Made by a program: the position numbers and the translations under genes
NCBI RefSeq assembly: GCF_023516455.1
Contig: NZ_JAMGBA010000002.1
Coordinates: 62,001 to 126,000 of the forward strand
Source of the DNA: Sphingomonas caseinilytica
GTDB taxonomy: Bacteria; Pseudomonadota; Alphaproteobacteria; Sphingomonadales; Sphingomonadaceae
Reading direction: 5' to 3'
DNA: 64,000 bases
Part shown: positions 26,904-36,315 of the stretch, in pieces
Position numbering within the stretch: the first letter of the stretch is position 1
How the letters are laid out: each line of letters begins with the position of its first letter
The notes under the pieces: generated by a model
Told to the model about the DNA's origin: nothing
The model's database searches: none
The model's input: the letters and a program-made list of their open reading frames with translations, nothing else

Positions 26904-28298
26904 TTAGCGGCCGAGCATCATCTCCGGCTTTACCACCCGATCGAAGGTTTCCTCGTCGACCAGGCCCAGTTCAATGCCGGCCTGCTTCAACGTCTGCCCC
27001 TTCTTGTGGGCATGCTTGGCGATGGTCGCGGCATTGTCGTAGCCGATTTCCGGCGCAAGAGCCGTCACCAGCATCAGCGACCGGTTCATGAGGTCGGCGA
27101 TGCGATCCGCGTCCGGCTCCAATCCGTCGAGCGTCCGCTCGGTGAAGCTCTCCATCCCGACAGAGAGTAAGTTGATCGAACGAATGACGTTCGCGCCAAT
27201 GAGCGGCTTGAACACGTTCAATTCCATATGGCCTTGCAGGCCGCCGATGGTCACGGCGACATGGTTCCCCATCACCTGGGCCGCGACCATGGTCAGCATT
27301 TCGCACTGCGTCGGGTTGACCTTGCCAGGCATGATTGAGCTTCCCGGCTCATTTTCCGGAAGCTTCAACTCGCCCAGGCCGCAGCGCGGGCCTGACCCGA
27401 GCAGGCGGATGTCGTTGGCGATCTTGGAAAGGCTGACCGCAATCGTGTTGAGGACTCCGGACAGCTCCACCAGCGTGTCGTGCGCTGCCAGCTCCGCAAA
27501 CTTGTTGGGCGCCGAAGTGAAGGGCAGCTGGGTGAGGTTGGCGACTTCCTTGGCAAAATCCTCCGCAAATCCCTTCGGCGCGTTCAAGCCCGTGCCCACC
27601 GCAGTTCCGCCCTGGGCAAGCCGCATCACCCGCGGGAGGACGCCCTCAACGCGCGCGATATTGTCCTCGATCATCGCCGCATAGCCGGAGAATTCCTGGC
27701 CAAGCGTCAGCGGCGTTGCGTCCTGCAAGTGCGTACGGCCGATCTTGACGATCGGATCCCACCGCTTGGCCTGGTCCGCCAGGCGCGCATGGATAGTCTG
27801 GAGCGCGGGCAGCAGCGTGCGATAGACCGCGATCCCGGCCGCGATGTGCATCGCCGTCGGGAAGCTGTCGTTCGATGACTGGCCCTTGTTCACATGATCG
27901 TTCGGATGGACCGGAGACTTGCCGCCGCGATTGCCCGTCAGAGCCTCATTGGCCCGGCCCGCGATCACTTCATTGGCATTCATGTTTGACTGGGTGCCGG
28001 ACCCGGTCTGCCAGATCACCAGCGGAAACTGGCTATCGAGATCACCGCGCGCGACTTCGCCTGCAGCCTGCTGGATCGCTTCGGCGATCTGAGCGTCCAA
28101 CCCGCCTATACGGGCATTCACCCGGGCCGCTGCCTGCTTCACATAGCCGAGTGCATGGACGATTTCCGCCGGCATCCGCTCACGCTCGCCGAACGGGAAG
28201 TTGGCGATCGATCGCTCCGTCTGCGCTCCCCAATAGCTGTCGCCCGGAACCTCGATCGGTCCAAAGCTGTCGGTTTCGGTGCGCGTTTGGGTGGTCAT
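26904..28298 (-). CDS. fumC: Fumarate hydratase class II
   Basis: 464 residues, typical of the oxygen-stable, iron-free FumC that interconverts fumarate and malate in the TCA cycle. The superfamily signature [11 protein letters not shown] is near residue 318 and carries the flexible catalytic Ser loop; [10 protein letters not shown] (about 186) and [11 protein letters not shown] (about 140) are the other substrate-binding regions. Distinguished from aspartase by the N-terminal [12 protein letters not shown]. It sits between unrelated genes and is probably monocistronic. Confidence 0.97.
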   Translation of the reverse strand: MTTQTRTETDSFGPIEVPGDSYWGAQTERSIANFPFGERERMPAEIVHALGYVKQAAARVNARIGGLDAQIAEAIQQAAGEVARGDLDSQFPLVIWQTGSGTQSNMNANEVIAGRANEALTGNRGGKSPVHPNDHVNKGQSSNDSFPTAMHIAAGIAVYRTLLPALQTIHARLADQAKRWDPIVKIGRTHLQDATPLTLGQEFSGYAAMIEDNIARVEGVLPRVMRLAQGGTAVGTGLNAPKGFAEDFAKEVANLTQLPFTSAPNKFAELAAHDTLVELSGVLNTIAVSLSKIANDIRLLGSGPRCGLGELKLPENEPGSSIMPGKVNPTQCEMLTMVAAQVMGNHVAVTIGGLQGHMELNVFKPLIGANVIRSINLLSVGMESFTERTLDGLEPDADRIADLMNRSLMLVTALAPEIGYDNAATIAKHAHKKGQTLKQAGIELGLVDEETFDRVVKPEMMLGR

Positions 28299-28409
28299 TT
28301 CTGATCAATGTCCTGAATGGATGAACGTCCCGCTGGCCCCTAGCTAGCAGAATAAAGGGAGTCGAGATTGAGTTAAGTGCTCGGACTGCCCCCGACAGCC
28401 CTGCACGCT

Positions 28410-28889
28410 TCACTTCTTCTTCGTGAAGTCCACGTTGACGACGTTCGATCCGTCTTCGGCCTGCACGACGGGCACGTCATTCTCCGCTTCGTCATGTTCT
28501 TCAGGAAGGTCGGAGGCTCCATTGGACTGGAACTTCAGGCTGAAATCGACTGCCGGATCGACGAAGTCGGTCACCGCTGCGAAAGGAACAACGAGGGTCG
28601 ACGGAACGCCGCCGAAGCTGAGCCCGACCGAGAAAACATCCTTGCTGACCTTGAGGTCCCAGAATCGGTGCTGGATGACGATCGTCATCTCGTCAGGAAA
28701 GCGTTCGACCAGATGCTTGGGGATCTTCACTCCAGGCATCTTGGTCTTGAACGTTATGTAGAAATGGTGGCCACCGGGAAGCCCGCCGCCCTGCTCGACC
28801 TCATGCAGTACACGTCCGACGACGTCGCGCAGCGCTTCCTGCACGATCTCGTCATAGGGAATCAGGGACTCAGGTGTTTCTTCGCTCAT
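28410..28889 (-). CDS. sspB: SspB-like ClpXP adaptor (alphaproteobacterial type)
   Basis: 159 residues from the ATG at 28889. The N-terminal ~110 residues contain IPYDEIVQEALRDVV, HFYITFKT and FPDEMTIVIQH..W.L, the pattern of the substrate-binding SspB fold that holds ssrA-tagged proteins. An acidic linker follows, then a short basic C-terminal tail VVNVDFTKKK that fits the ClpX-docking peptide. It delivers incomplete, ssrA-tagged proteins to ClpXP for degradation. It is divergent from the HIT gene. Confidence 0.88.
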   Translation of the reverse strand: MSEETPESLIPYDEIVQEALRDVVGRVLHEVEQGGGLPGGHHFYITFKTKMPGVKIPKHLVERFPDEMTIVIQHRFWDLKVSKDVFSVGLSFGGVPSTLVVPFAAVTDFVDPAVDFSLKFQSNGASDLPEEHDEAENDVPVVQAEDGSNVVNVDFTKKK

Positions 28890-29095
28890 CGCCCTTCGTG
28901 GTAGCGAGCGGCGCAAAGGGGTCAAGGCCGACGCAGCCAATTCCAGCGCCGATTTCCTCCGCCCGCGAGCCCTGCCTTCTCCAAACCAGTCGTGGCAAGT
29001 TTATCTCAACAGAACAATGACTTGTCACTTGCTTTGGCGTTTCGCTTGACGTCCGGCCCGGCCCGGTGAAACTCTGGCTTGAATAAGGAGCATCC

Positions 29096-29473
29096 ATGCC
29101 GATCGACGCCAAACAGCCTTACGACGACCAGAACATCTTCGCGAAGATCCTGCGCGGCGAGATCCCCAACAAGACCGTGATGGAAACGGAGCACAGCCTG
29201 GCGTTCCACGACATCAATCCGCTGGCGCCGATTCATGTGCTCGTGATTCCCAAGGGCCCGTACGTCAGCTGGGACGATTTCACGGCGAAAGCTTCCGATC
29301 CCGAAATCGCCGACTTCGTCCGGACCGTCGGCGAAGTGGCGCGGATGACCGGCGCCGACGCACAGGGATATCGGATCCTCTCGAACAGCGGAAAGCGGAG
29401 CGGACAGGAAGTGCCGCATCTTCATTTCCACGTGTTCGGCGGCCAGCCGTTGGGGCCGATGCTGGCGCGATAG
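29096..29473 (+). CDS. HIT-family nucleotide phosphoramidase (HinT-like)
   Basis: 125 residues. The histidine triad P-H-L-H-F-H-V-F lies near residue 110, the active site of purine nucleoside phosphoramidases that hydrolyse AMP-linked substrates. The N-terminal FAKILRGEIP and LVIPKGPY segments are typical of bacterial HinT. A strong Shine-Dalgarno AAGGAG precedes the ATG. A large perfect palindrome starts 11 nt after the stop codon. Confidence 0.9.
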   Translation: MPIDAKQPYDDQNIFAKILRGEIPNKTVMETEHSLAFHDINPLAPIHVLVIPKGPYVSWDDFTAKASDPEIADFVRTVGEVARMTGADAQGYRILSNSGKRSGQEVPHLHFHVFGGQPLGPMLAR

Positions 29474-29484
29474 CCACAGCGGAA

Positions 29485-29519
29485 CTTCATATGTTGCAAG
29501 GGGATTGCAACATATGAAG
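29485..29519. promoter_or_regulatory. 15-bp perfect inverted repeat between HIT and amino-acid permease genes
   Basis: CTTCATATGTTGCAA and its exact complement TTGCAACATATGAAG flank the 5-nt loop GGGGA. Each arm contains the smaller palindromes CATATG and TTGCAA. No T tract follows on either side. It lies 54 bp before the permease ATG, so it may be an operator for a dimeric regulator, or a hairpin ending HIT transcription. Confidence 0.7.
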
Positions 29520-29573
29520 GAAGCGGTTAGGGTCGCCGCAAAACGTTAAATTACCAAATCAAGGGGAGATCTG

Positions 29574-31145
29574 ATGGCGAGTGCCGCTCCGCGGGGACTG
29601 CTCGGGCGCATCATGATGCGCAAGAGTGTCGCCCAAATTCAACAAGAGACTGCGTCAAGCGAGCTTAAGCGCACGCTGGGGCCCTGGAACCTGGTGTTCC
29701 TCGGCATCGGCTGCATCATCGGTGCAGGCATTTTCGTCCGGACCGGCAATGCGGCGGCGCTTCATGCCGGACCGGCGGTTTTGCTGTCCTTCGTCATTGC
29801 CGGCATCGTCTGCGGTTTCGCGGGCCTTTGCTATGCGGAGCTGGCATCGACCCTGCCCGTTTCGGGCTCGGCCTACACCTATAGCTACACTACCATCGGC
29901 GAGTTCGCTGCATGGATCATGGGCGCCCTGCTCTTGCTGGAATACGGCCTTGCCGCTTCGGTGGTTTCGGTCGGCTGGTCCGGCTACATGGTCAGCCTGC
30001 TTAGTGACATCGGCATCCATGTTCCCGACGCACTGACGGGGCCCTATGGCCACCCGAAAGAATTGGCTGACGGGACGGTGATCACGACGATCTTCAACCT
30101 GCCTGCCTTCCTGGTCTGCCTTGCGCTGGCCCTCTTGCTGGTCGTCGGCGTGTCGGAATCGGCCAAGTTCAACAACGTCATCGTCGCCATCAAGGTGACC
30201 GTGTTGGCCGCCTTCATCCTCGTCGGCGGTTTCATCCTGATCCAGAACTATGACCAGTTCGCTCATAACTGGCAGCCCTTCATCCCCGAGCCGACCGGGG
30301 AAAAGGGCGAATTCGGCTGGAGCGGCATCCTTCGCGCGGCGTCGATCGTCTTCTTCGCCTATATCGGTTTCGAGGCGGTCTCCACCGCCGGCCAGGAAGC
30401 GAAGAACCCCGCCAAGGACATGCCGGTCGGGATCATCGGATCGCTGGTCGTCTGCACCGTCATCTACATCCTGGTGTCGATCGTCCTGACCCTGATCGTG
30501 CCCTACACCGAACTGAACGTGCCGGATCCGGTAGCGGTCGCGGTCGATGCCTTCGGGCCTCAATGGGGATGGCTCGCCAAGACCATCAAGGTCGGCGCGA
30601 TCATCGGCCTCACCTCGGTCATCCTGGTGCTGATGTATGGTCAGACCCGCATCTTCTACACCATGGCCCGCGACGGCCTGTTGCCGAAGGTGTTCTCGAC
30701 CGTCCATCCGAAGTTCCGTACGCCGTGGATCAACACCATCCTGGTCGGCATCGCAGTTGCCACCGCGGGCGGTTTCTTCGACATCAACTTCCTCGGCGAC
30801 GCGACGTCGGTCGGAACGCTGGCGGCATTCGGTATCGTCTGCCTGACCGTGATCTGGCTTCGCCGGACCCATCCGGAACTGCCGCGCGGCTATCGCGTGC
30901 CGCTCTACCCGGTCCTCCCGGCGCTCGGAATCATCAGCTGCTTCGCCCTGATCTTCACGGTCGAAGCGCGGGTGCTGGTGTTCTTCGCCTGGTATGTGGT
31001 CGGCGCGATCGTGCTCTACTTCCTGTACGGCATGCGCAATTCGGAACTGGCGAAGGGCCATCTGGTCGTTGCCGATGCCGAAACGCCATATTTCCCGGAA
31101 GATGCTCCCAGGGATGAATCCGGCAAGCCGGTGATCCGTCCGTAA
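29574..31145 (+). CDS. APC-superfamily amino acid permease (cationic amino-acid-transporter type)
   Basis: 523 residues with about 12-13 membrane helices. The first helix carries the APC substrate motif GIGCIIGAGIFVRTG near residue 47; FFAYIGFEAVSTAGQEAKNPAKDMP near 265 is the helix-6 region typical of the YfnA/CAT group. It probably moves amino acids across the inner membrane by proton coupling; substrate unknown. The ATG has GGGGAGA upstream. A palindrome precedes it and an intrinsic terminator follows, so it is a single-gene unit. Confidence 0.88.
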   Translation: MASAAPRGLLGRIMMRKSVAQIQQETASSELKRTLGPWNLVFLGIGCIIGAGIFVRTGNAAALHAGPAVLLSFVIAGIVCGFAGLCYAELASTLPVSGSAYTYSYTTIGEFAAWIMGALLLLEYGLAASVVSVGWSGYMVSLLSDIGIHVPDALTGPYGHPKELADGTVITTIFNLPAFLVCLALALLLVVGVSESAKFNNVIVAIKVTVLAAFILVGGFILIQNYDQFAHNWQPFIPEPTGEKGEFGWSGILRAASIVFFAYIGFEAVSTAGQEAKNPAKDMPVGIIGSLVVCTVIYILVSIVLTLIVPYTELNVPDPVAVAVDAFGPQWGWLAKTIKVGAIIGLTSVILVLMYGQTRIFYTMARDGLLPKVFSTVHPKFRTPWINTILVGIAVATAGGFFDINFLGDATSVGTLAAFGIVCLTVIWLRRTHPELPRGYRVPLYPVLPALGIISCFALIFTVEARVLVFFAWYVVGAIVLYFLYGMRNSELAKGHLVVADAETPYFPEDAPRDESGKPVIRP

Positions 31146-31166
31146 AGGGGCATAGTTCGAAAACTG

Positions 31167-31197
31167 GGGCGGGTCCGGCGACGGGCCCGCCCTTTTT
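31167..31197 (+). terminator. Intrinsic terminator after the amino-acid permease
   Basis: An 11-bp GC stem (GGGCGGGTCCG / CGGGCCCGCCC, one G-U pair) with a GCGA loop is followed directly by five T residues, 21 nt after the permease stop. Confidence 0.9.
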
Positions 31198-31228
31198 CGT
31201 TGAGCGATAGAAGCGTAAGTTGGGACGG

Positions 31229-31645
31229 ATGACACATCCGCCGTTCAAGCTCGAAGGGCTCGATCATGTCGTGCTTCTGGTGCGCAATATGACCGAAGCG
31301 CAGCATTTCTACGAACAGGTGCTGGGATGCACCGTGGATCGTGCCCTACCGAAGTTCGGAATGCTCCAGCTACGCGCGGGGGCATCTTTGATCGACCTGG
31401 TCGACATCGGATCCAGCGAAGGCGAATGGGCCAGGCCCGAAGCCGAGGGCGGCCGCAACATGGACCATGTCTGCATCGCCACCGGGCCGTGCACCGAACA
31501 GGCGATGCGGGCGCACCTTGCGCATCACGGCATCGCAATCGTCGAGGAAGGCATTCGCTACGGCGCCAACGGCGACGGCATGTCCTTCTACATCCGCGAC
31601 CCGTCTGGCAATCAGGTCGAACTCAAGAGCCCGATCGCCGATTAG
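31229..31645 (+). CDS. VOC-family (glyoxalase/bleomycin resistance-like) protein
   Basis: 138 residues from the ATG at 31229. It has the single-chain vicinal-oxygen-chelate pattern: GLDHVVLLVRNM near the start with a metal-ligand His, MDHVCIA in the middle and FYIRDPSGNQVELKSP at the end with the conserved Glu. Members include lactoylglutathione lyases, dioxygenases and resistance proteins; the substrate here is unknown. The stop codon overlaps that of the convergent kinase gene by 4 nt. Confidence 0.82.
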   Translation: MTHPPFKLEGLDHVVLLVRNMTEAQHFYEQVLGCTVDRALPKFGMLQLRAGASLIDLVDIGSSEGEWARPEAEGGRNMDHVCIATGPCTEQAMRAHLAHHGIAIVEEGIRYGANGDGMSFYIRDPSGNQVELKSPIAD

Positions 31646-32637
31646 CCGACGAGCTCGCCGGCCAACGCCTTGAGGTCCTTCTCCGGCCGCGCGCCATAAT
31701 GCTGGATGACTTCCGCCGCGGCGATCGCACCAAGCCGTAGCGAGGCCTTTAGGCCCAGGGCGCGTGCCTCGCCCGCAAGGAAGCCGGCGGCGAAGAGGTC
31801 TCCAGCGCCAGTCGTATCGACCAGCCGCTCGATTGGCTCGGCCGGCACATCGGCGCGATCACCCCCGGAGACGGCGGTTGCGCCATTCTCCGACCGGGTG
31901 ACGACCAAGGTCTGGACGTAGGCCGAAAGCGCCGGAATGGCCTCCTCGACGTCGTTGACCTTTGCCATCGACGATGCCTCCGCCTCATTGGCGAACAGGA
32001 TATCGATCTTGCCGTCGCGAAGCAGCTGCCAGAAGCCGTCCCGGTGCCGATCGACGCAGAAGGTATCGGACAGGGAGAAGGCGACCTTGCGGCCGGCGGC
32101 ATGGGCCGCCTCGATCGCGGCTTCCATCGCGGCGCGCGGCTCGGCCGGATCCCATAGATAGCCTTCGAGGTAGATGATCGAGCTGTCCGCGACGGCATTG
32201 AGGTCGACGGAGCGCTTCTCGAGCAACTGTGCGGCGCCGAGGAAGGTGTTCATCGTCCGCTGTGCGTCCGGCGTGACAAGGATGAGCGAACGAGCGGTCG
32301 CCCCGACATCGCCGCGCGCCTCGACCAGGAAATCGATGCCCTGCGATTCAATGTCGTGCTGATAGATCTTGCCCAACTGGTCGTCGGCCACCTGTCCGAT
32401 GAAGGCAGCCTTGATCCCGAGGGCGGCAAGGCCCGCTGCCGTATTGCCGGCGGAACCGCCGCTGATCTCCCGGCCCGGACCCATCGCATCATAGAGGCGC
32501 ACGGCTTCCGCCTCGTCGATCAGCCGCATCGACCCTTTGTGAAGGCCCTGCTTGCTGAGGAATGCGTCGTTGGTATCGGCGATGACGTCGACGATGGCGT
32601 TGCCGATGCAAAGCACGTCATAGCGGGCTTGGGTCAT
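31642..32637 (-). CDS. PfkB-family sugar/nucleoside kinase (adenosine kinase-like)
   Basis: 331 residues. GGSAGNTAAGLAALG near residue 60 and the C-terminal DTTGAGDLFAAGFLAG near 270 are the two PfkB signatures, the second holding the catalytic Asp. The overall sequence resembles the adenosine kinase group of alphaproteobacteria, which phosphorylates adenosine to AMP; other ribokinase-type substrates cannot be excluded. It is tail-to-tail with the VOC gene and divergent from a lipoprotein gene. Confidence 0.85.
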   Translation of the reverse strand: MTQARYDVLCIGNAIVDVIADTNDAFLSKQGLHKGSMRLIDEAEAVRLYDAMGPGREISGGSAGNTAAGLAALGIKAAFIGQVADDQLGKIYQHDIESQGIDFLVEARGDVGATARSLILVTPDAQRTMNTFLGAAQLLEKRSVDLNAVADSSIIYLEGYLWDPAEPRAAMEAAIEAAHAAGRKVAFSLSDTFCVDRHRDGFWQLLRDGKIDILFANEAEASSMAKVNDVEEAIPALSAYVQTLVVTRSENGATAVSGGDRADVPAEPIERLVDTTGAGDLFAAGFLAGEARALGLKASLRLGAIAAAEVIQHYGARPEKDLKALAGELVG

Positions 32638-32739
32638 GAAGTTTTCGATCCTGCGGGAAATGGGGTTGCGGCGCGCCTAGCGGCGGCGGGGAGCAGTAGC
32701 AAGCTTGCAAGCCGCCAAGCCGCCCGCCACAAGCTGCTG

Positions 32740-33099
32740 ATGCGTCAATTTATCCCATTAGTTGTCCTGCTGCTTGCCGGCTGCGCCGCGACACCCACGC
32801 CCCAGCCCGTCAAGCCTGTCGAGCCCGCACCGGCCGCAGCCAATGATCACAATCATTCATCGCTGGATGGAATGACCGCCAATGAACTGGGCCAGCACTT
32901 CGGGCGGCCGAGGCTGCAAATCCGTGAGGGCGACGGCACCAAATTGCAGTTCGCTGGTCCGAACTGCGTTCTCGATGCCTATCTTTATCCCAGCACCAGC
33001 GGCGCCGGCCTTCCGCGCGTCACCTATATCGACACGCGCAATCTCCAGGGAGCGCCGGTCAACGCGCAGAACTGCATCGCCTCGCTAGAGGCGAATTAG
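32740..33099 (+). CDS. Small lipoprotein of unknown function
   Basis: 119 residues from the ATG at 32740 with a lipoprotein signal peptide (MRQFIPLVVLLLAGC, lipobox L-A-G-C). The mature region starts with a Pro/Ala linker, then a ~70-residue domain with NELGQHFGRP and two Cys (FAGPNCVLD and NAQNCIAS) that may form a disulfide. No family recognised beyond a resemblance to small SmpA/OmlA-like folds. Its stop overlaps that of queG by 4 nt. The reading frame continues far upstream but crosses the kinase gene and is not used. Confidence 0.75.
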   Translation: MRQFIPLVVLLLAGCAATPTPQPVKPVEPAPAAANDHNHSSLDGMTANELGQHFGRPRLQIREGDGTKLQFAGPNCVLDAYLYPSTSGAGLPRVTYIDTRNLQGAPVNAQNCIASLEAN

Positions 33100-34124
33100 A
33101 GCCGCTCGATCGCCCACCGAGCGGCATCGGCCACGACCGGATCTTCGCTCGTCAGATGCTGCTCGACAGCTGGACGCAATGACGGGTCATTGCTGTTGCC
33201 TGCGGCGATCAAGCAGTTGCGGATCATCCGGTTCACGCCGATCCGCTTGATCGGCGATCCGGAAAACAGCTCACGGAATCCAGTGTCGTCGAGGGCCAGG
33301 AGGTCCGCCAACTGGGGGGCAACCAGTTCGGGCCTCGGTTGAAACGCCTTGTTCGATTGCGCGGCAGTGGCGAAGCGATTCCACGGGCAGACGGCTAGGC
33401 AGTCGTCGCAGCCATAGATGCGATTGCCCATCGCGCTCCGGAACTCATGAGGAATCGGCCCGGCATGCTCAATCGTCAGATAGGAGATGCATCTCCTGGC
33501 ATCGAGCCGTCCGGGCCCGGTGATCGCATTGGTCGGGCAAGCATCGATGCACCGCGTACAGCTGCCGCAATGGAATTCGGCCGGCTTGTCCGGTTCCAGG
33601 TCCAGCGTGGTGTAGATGACGCCGAGGAACAGCCAGCTACCATGTTCGCGATTGAGCAAGTTGGTGTGCTTGCCCTGCCAGCCGATACCGGCGGCCGCAG
33701 ACAGGGGTTTTTCCATGACCGGTGCCGTATCAACGAACACCTTGAGCTGGCACCCGGCCTCGTCGGCCAACCAACGCCCCATGGCTTTCAGCGCCTTCTT
33801 CACCACCTTGTGATAGTCGGCGCCCTGCGCGTAGACCGAGATTCGCCCCCGATCGCGAACGCCCTCCAGCACCAACGGATCGTGGGGCGGCGCATAGCTC
33901 ATGGCGAGTGCAATGACCGACCTGGCTTCGGGCCAAAGACCTTGCGGGCTGGCGCGCTGCTCCGCCCGATCCTCCATCCAGCCCATCTCGCCATGGTTGC
34001 CCTCGGCAATCCATTCCTTGAGCCGTTCGCCAGCCTCCGACGCGGCATCGGCGCGCGCAACGCCCCAGGCGGAAAAGCCCAGTTCCTTCGCCTTGTCGAA
34101 AATCCGCTGCTTCAGGCTTGCCAT
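33096..34124 (-). CDS. queG: Epoxyqueuosine reductase
   Basis: 342 residues. QueG uses cobalamin and two [4Fe-4S] clusters to reduce epoxyqueuosine to queuosine in the tRNA wobble position. Both clusters are visible: C-G-S-C-T-R-C-I-D-A-C-P (Cys186, 189, 192, 196) and C-D-D-C-L-A-V-C-P-W-N (Cys239, 242, 246, with Cys212 in between). The catalytic Asp lies in VDTAPVMEK (Asp132). The C-terminal HEAT-like part is present. It is divergent from an ABC gene across only 29 bp. Confidence 0.95.
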   Translation of the reverse strand: MASLKQRIFDKAKELGFSAWGVARADAASEAGERLKEWIAEGNHGEMGWMEDRAEQRASPQGLWPEARSVIALAMSYAPPHDPLVLEGVRDRGRISVYAQGADYHKVVKKALKAMGRWLADEAGCQLKVFVDTAPVMEKPLSAAAGIGWQGKHTNLLNREHGSWLFLGVIYTTLDLEPDKPAEFHCGSCTRCIDACPTNAITGPGRLDARRCISYLTIEHAGPIPHEFRSAMGNRIYGCDDCLAVCPWNRFATAAQSNKAFQPRPELVAPQLADLLALDDTGFRELFSGSPIKRIGVNRMIRNCLIAAGNSNDPSLRPAVEQHLTSEDPVVADAARWAIERL

Positions 34125-34153
34125 GACACCGCGACCCTTTACCCATTGTCGGC

Positions 34154-35101
34154 ATGGGGGAAAGAGCGATCGCCGCCGAGGCGCGGGACCTGACCAAGGA
34201 TTTCGACGGCAAAATGGCGGTCGACGGCGTCAGCCTTTCGGTTCCCGAAGGGAGCATCACCGGAATCCTCGGTCCCAATGGCGCCGGCAAGACCACCACC
34301 ATCCGGATGCTCCTGGGCATCATCGACCCGACCTCGGGAACCCGCAGCTTGCTCGGTCATGACCGGCCGCTCGAGGTCGCAAGAGCGGTCGGCTATTTGC
34401 CCGAGGAGCGCGGTCTCTACCCGTCGATGCCAGCTGCCGAAGCGATCGCTTTCATGGGCGCACTTCGCGGATTGCCGATCCGGGAAGGCCGGCGCCGGGC
34501 GCTACAGCTGCTCCAGGATGCCGGCCATGAGGATTGGGCGAAGAAGCCGATCCGCACCCTGTCCAAGGGCATGGCGCAAACCGTCCAGTTGCTCGGTACC
34601 ATCATTCACGAGCCCAAGCTCATTGTGCTGGACGAGCCCTTCGCGGGGCTCGATGCCCTCAACCAGCAGAAGCTTGAGCAACTAATCCGCGACCAGTCGG
34701 CCGCGGGTGTCACGGTCATCTTCTCGACCCACGTCATCGCCCACGCCGAACGGCTGTGCGAGCGCATCGCCATCATCGCCGAAGGCCGCGCCGTGTTCGA
34801 AGGCGATGTCGACGAGGCGCGCGGGAAGCTCCGCCCGATCGTCCATCTTCGTACCCGATCCGAAAGCGGACCATGGCAATCGGCGCTTCCTCAATCCGCC
34901 AAGAAGGTTGGCGGAGAGTGGCGCTTCGAGCTTCCCGCCTCGGGTCCGGAGCCACTGTTGAAGGCGCTGATTGACGGCGGTGCGGGGATCGAAACCTTGA
35001 GTATCGAACGGCCCGGGCTGCACGACGCCTTCATTGCCATCGCCGGCGAGGCTGCAGCGCGCGAGATGGGCCATGTGCCTGCATCGGAGGAAGTCGCGTG
35101 A
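34154..35101 (+). CDS. ABC transporter ATP-binding protein (NatA-like exporter)
   Basis: 315 residues. Walker A is GPNGAGKTT (about 40-48), the Q-loop region is followed by a degenerate signature L-S-K-G-M-A-Q (about 140), Walker B is LIVLDEPFAGLD (about 158) and the H-loop STHV. A C-terminal ~90-residue extension is typical of NatA/YhaQ-type ABC-2 exporters. Its stop overlaps the permease start by 4 nt, so the two subunits form a pair. The substrate is unknown; Na+ or drug export has been shown for relatives. Confidence 0.9.
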   Translation: MGERAIAAEARDLTKDFDGKMAVDGVSLSVPEGSITGILGPNGAGKTTTIRMLLGIIDPTSGTRSLLGHDRPLEVARAVGYLPEERGLYPSMPAAEAIAFMGALRGLPIREGRRRALQLLQDAGHEDWAKKPIRTLSKGMAQTVQLLGTIIHEPKLIVLDEPFAGLDALNQQKLEQLIRDQSAAGVTVIFSTHVIAHAERLCERIAIIAEGRAVFEGDVDEARGKLRPIVHLRTRSESGPWQSALPQSAKKVGGEWRFELPASGPEPLLKALIDGGAGIETLSIERPGLHDAFIAIAGEAAAREMGHVPASEEVA

Positions 35102-36315
35102 AGTTGCCCGAGACCTTCCGCGCCGCCTTCGTCATCGCCCGCCGTGATTTCACCGCGACCGTGTTCAGAAAGACATTCTTCTTATTCCTGCTGGGTCCAT
35201 TGTTCCCGCTGCTGATAGGCGTGGGGATGTTCGGCATCGGAGCGCAGGTCGACCGCAATGCAAAGCCTCCTCCAGTCGCTGTAATCTCGTCGCAGCAAGA
35301 TTTTGAATTGCTCAGTGCTGCTCGGGAGCAATTGGCGCCGGCGGCCGATCCGCTGCCGATGGTTGAACTGCGCCATGTCATACCCGAAGCCGATCTCGCC
35401 GCCCAAAAGGACGAGCTGCTTTCCTCGGCGGATGAGCCGGTGATGGCCGTGCTCGACGGCGGGCTCACTGCTCCGCACCTTACCGGGACCGTGACGAGCA
35501 AGGATCGCACGGCTCGGCACATCAGATTGTACATCGATGAAGCGCGGCGGATGGCTGCCGGTCCACCTCTCAAGGCGGTCAAAGTTCAGATCACCCAGTC
35601 CAAGAAAATGGCCGGTCCGCAGGCAGCGAGGCGCGTCCAGACTGGCCGGTCCGGCCAAGCTCTCCTGTTCGTTCTCACGATCCTCCTGGCCGGCATGGTA
35701 CTCAGCCAGCTGATTGAAGAAAAGTCGAGCAAGGTGATTGAGGTTCTGGCAGCGGCGGTGCCGGTTGACGCCATCTTCCTCGGCAAATTGTTCGCCATGC
35801 TTGCGACATCGCTCACCGGCATTGCCGTCTGGACCGTTGCCGGCGCGTTCGCAATCGACAGTTTCAAGGCCGGAGGCGTAAGCAGCTTGACTGCCCCCGC
35901 CGTCGGCTGGCCGGCATTCATCGCTTTGATTTTCGTATATTTCTCGATGAGCTATTTGCTGATCGGCGCGACCTTCCTGGGGATCGGCGCCCATGCTTCA
36001 ACTGCGCGCGAGGTCCAGATATTGTCGATGCCGGTGACCATGGGCCAGCTGGTCCTGTTCGGCTTTGCGTCGCTGGCAGTTGGCCAGCCGTACAGCACGG
36101 TGGGTATCGCAGCTGCCGTCTTCCCGCTTTCCTCGCCCTTCGCGATGATTGCCCGGGCAGCGGAGCAGCCGGCGCTTTGGCCGCATCTGCTGGCCCTGAT
36201 CTGGCAAGGGCTATGGGTTGCCTTAATTCTCAAGATGGCATCCGCCGTGTTCCGGCGGAGCGTGCTGAAGTCCGGCAAGAGCCGCCGACGCTGGTGGCAG
36301 CGGAAAGCAGCCTAG
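35098..36315 (+). CDS. ABC-2 type transporter permease (NatB-like)
   Basis: 405 residues beginning at a GTG that overlaps the ATPase stop. One N-terminal membrane helix (about 25-45) is followed by a large extracytoplasmic domain (about 50-180) and five C-terminal helices (about 190-385). IEEKSSKVIEVLAAAVP near 205 is the hallmark coupling region of ABC-2 permeases of the NatB/YhaP group. It works with the preceding ATPase as an exporter. The stop codon shares CTAG with the convergent gene. Confidence 0.88.
   Translation: MKLPETFRAAFVIARRDFTATVFRKTFFLFLLGPLFPLLIGVGMFGIGAQVDRNAKPPPVAVISSQQDFELLSAAREQLAPAADPLPMVELRHVIPEADLAAQKDELLSSADEPVMAVLDGGLTAPHLTGTVTSKDRTARHIRLYIDEARRMAAGPPLKAVKVQITQSKKMAGPQAARRVQTGRSGQALLFVLTILLAGMVLSQLIEEKSSKVIEVLAAAVPVDAIFLGKLFAMLATSLTGIAVWTVAGAFAIDSFKAGGVSSLTAPAVGWPAFIALIFVYFSMSYLLIGATFLGIGAHASTAREVQILSMPVTMGQLVLFGFASLAVGQPYSTVGIAAAVFPLSSPFAMIARAAEQPALWPHLLALIWQGLWVALILKMASAVFRRSVLKSGKSRRRWWQRKAA

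Noticed and set aside
29474-29573. Palindrome after the HIT gene as a normal intrinsic terminator
   Set aside because: The arms are not GC-rich and no T tract follows on either strand.
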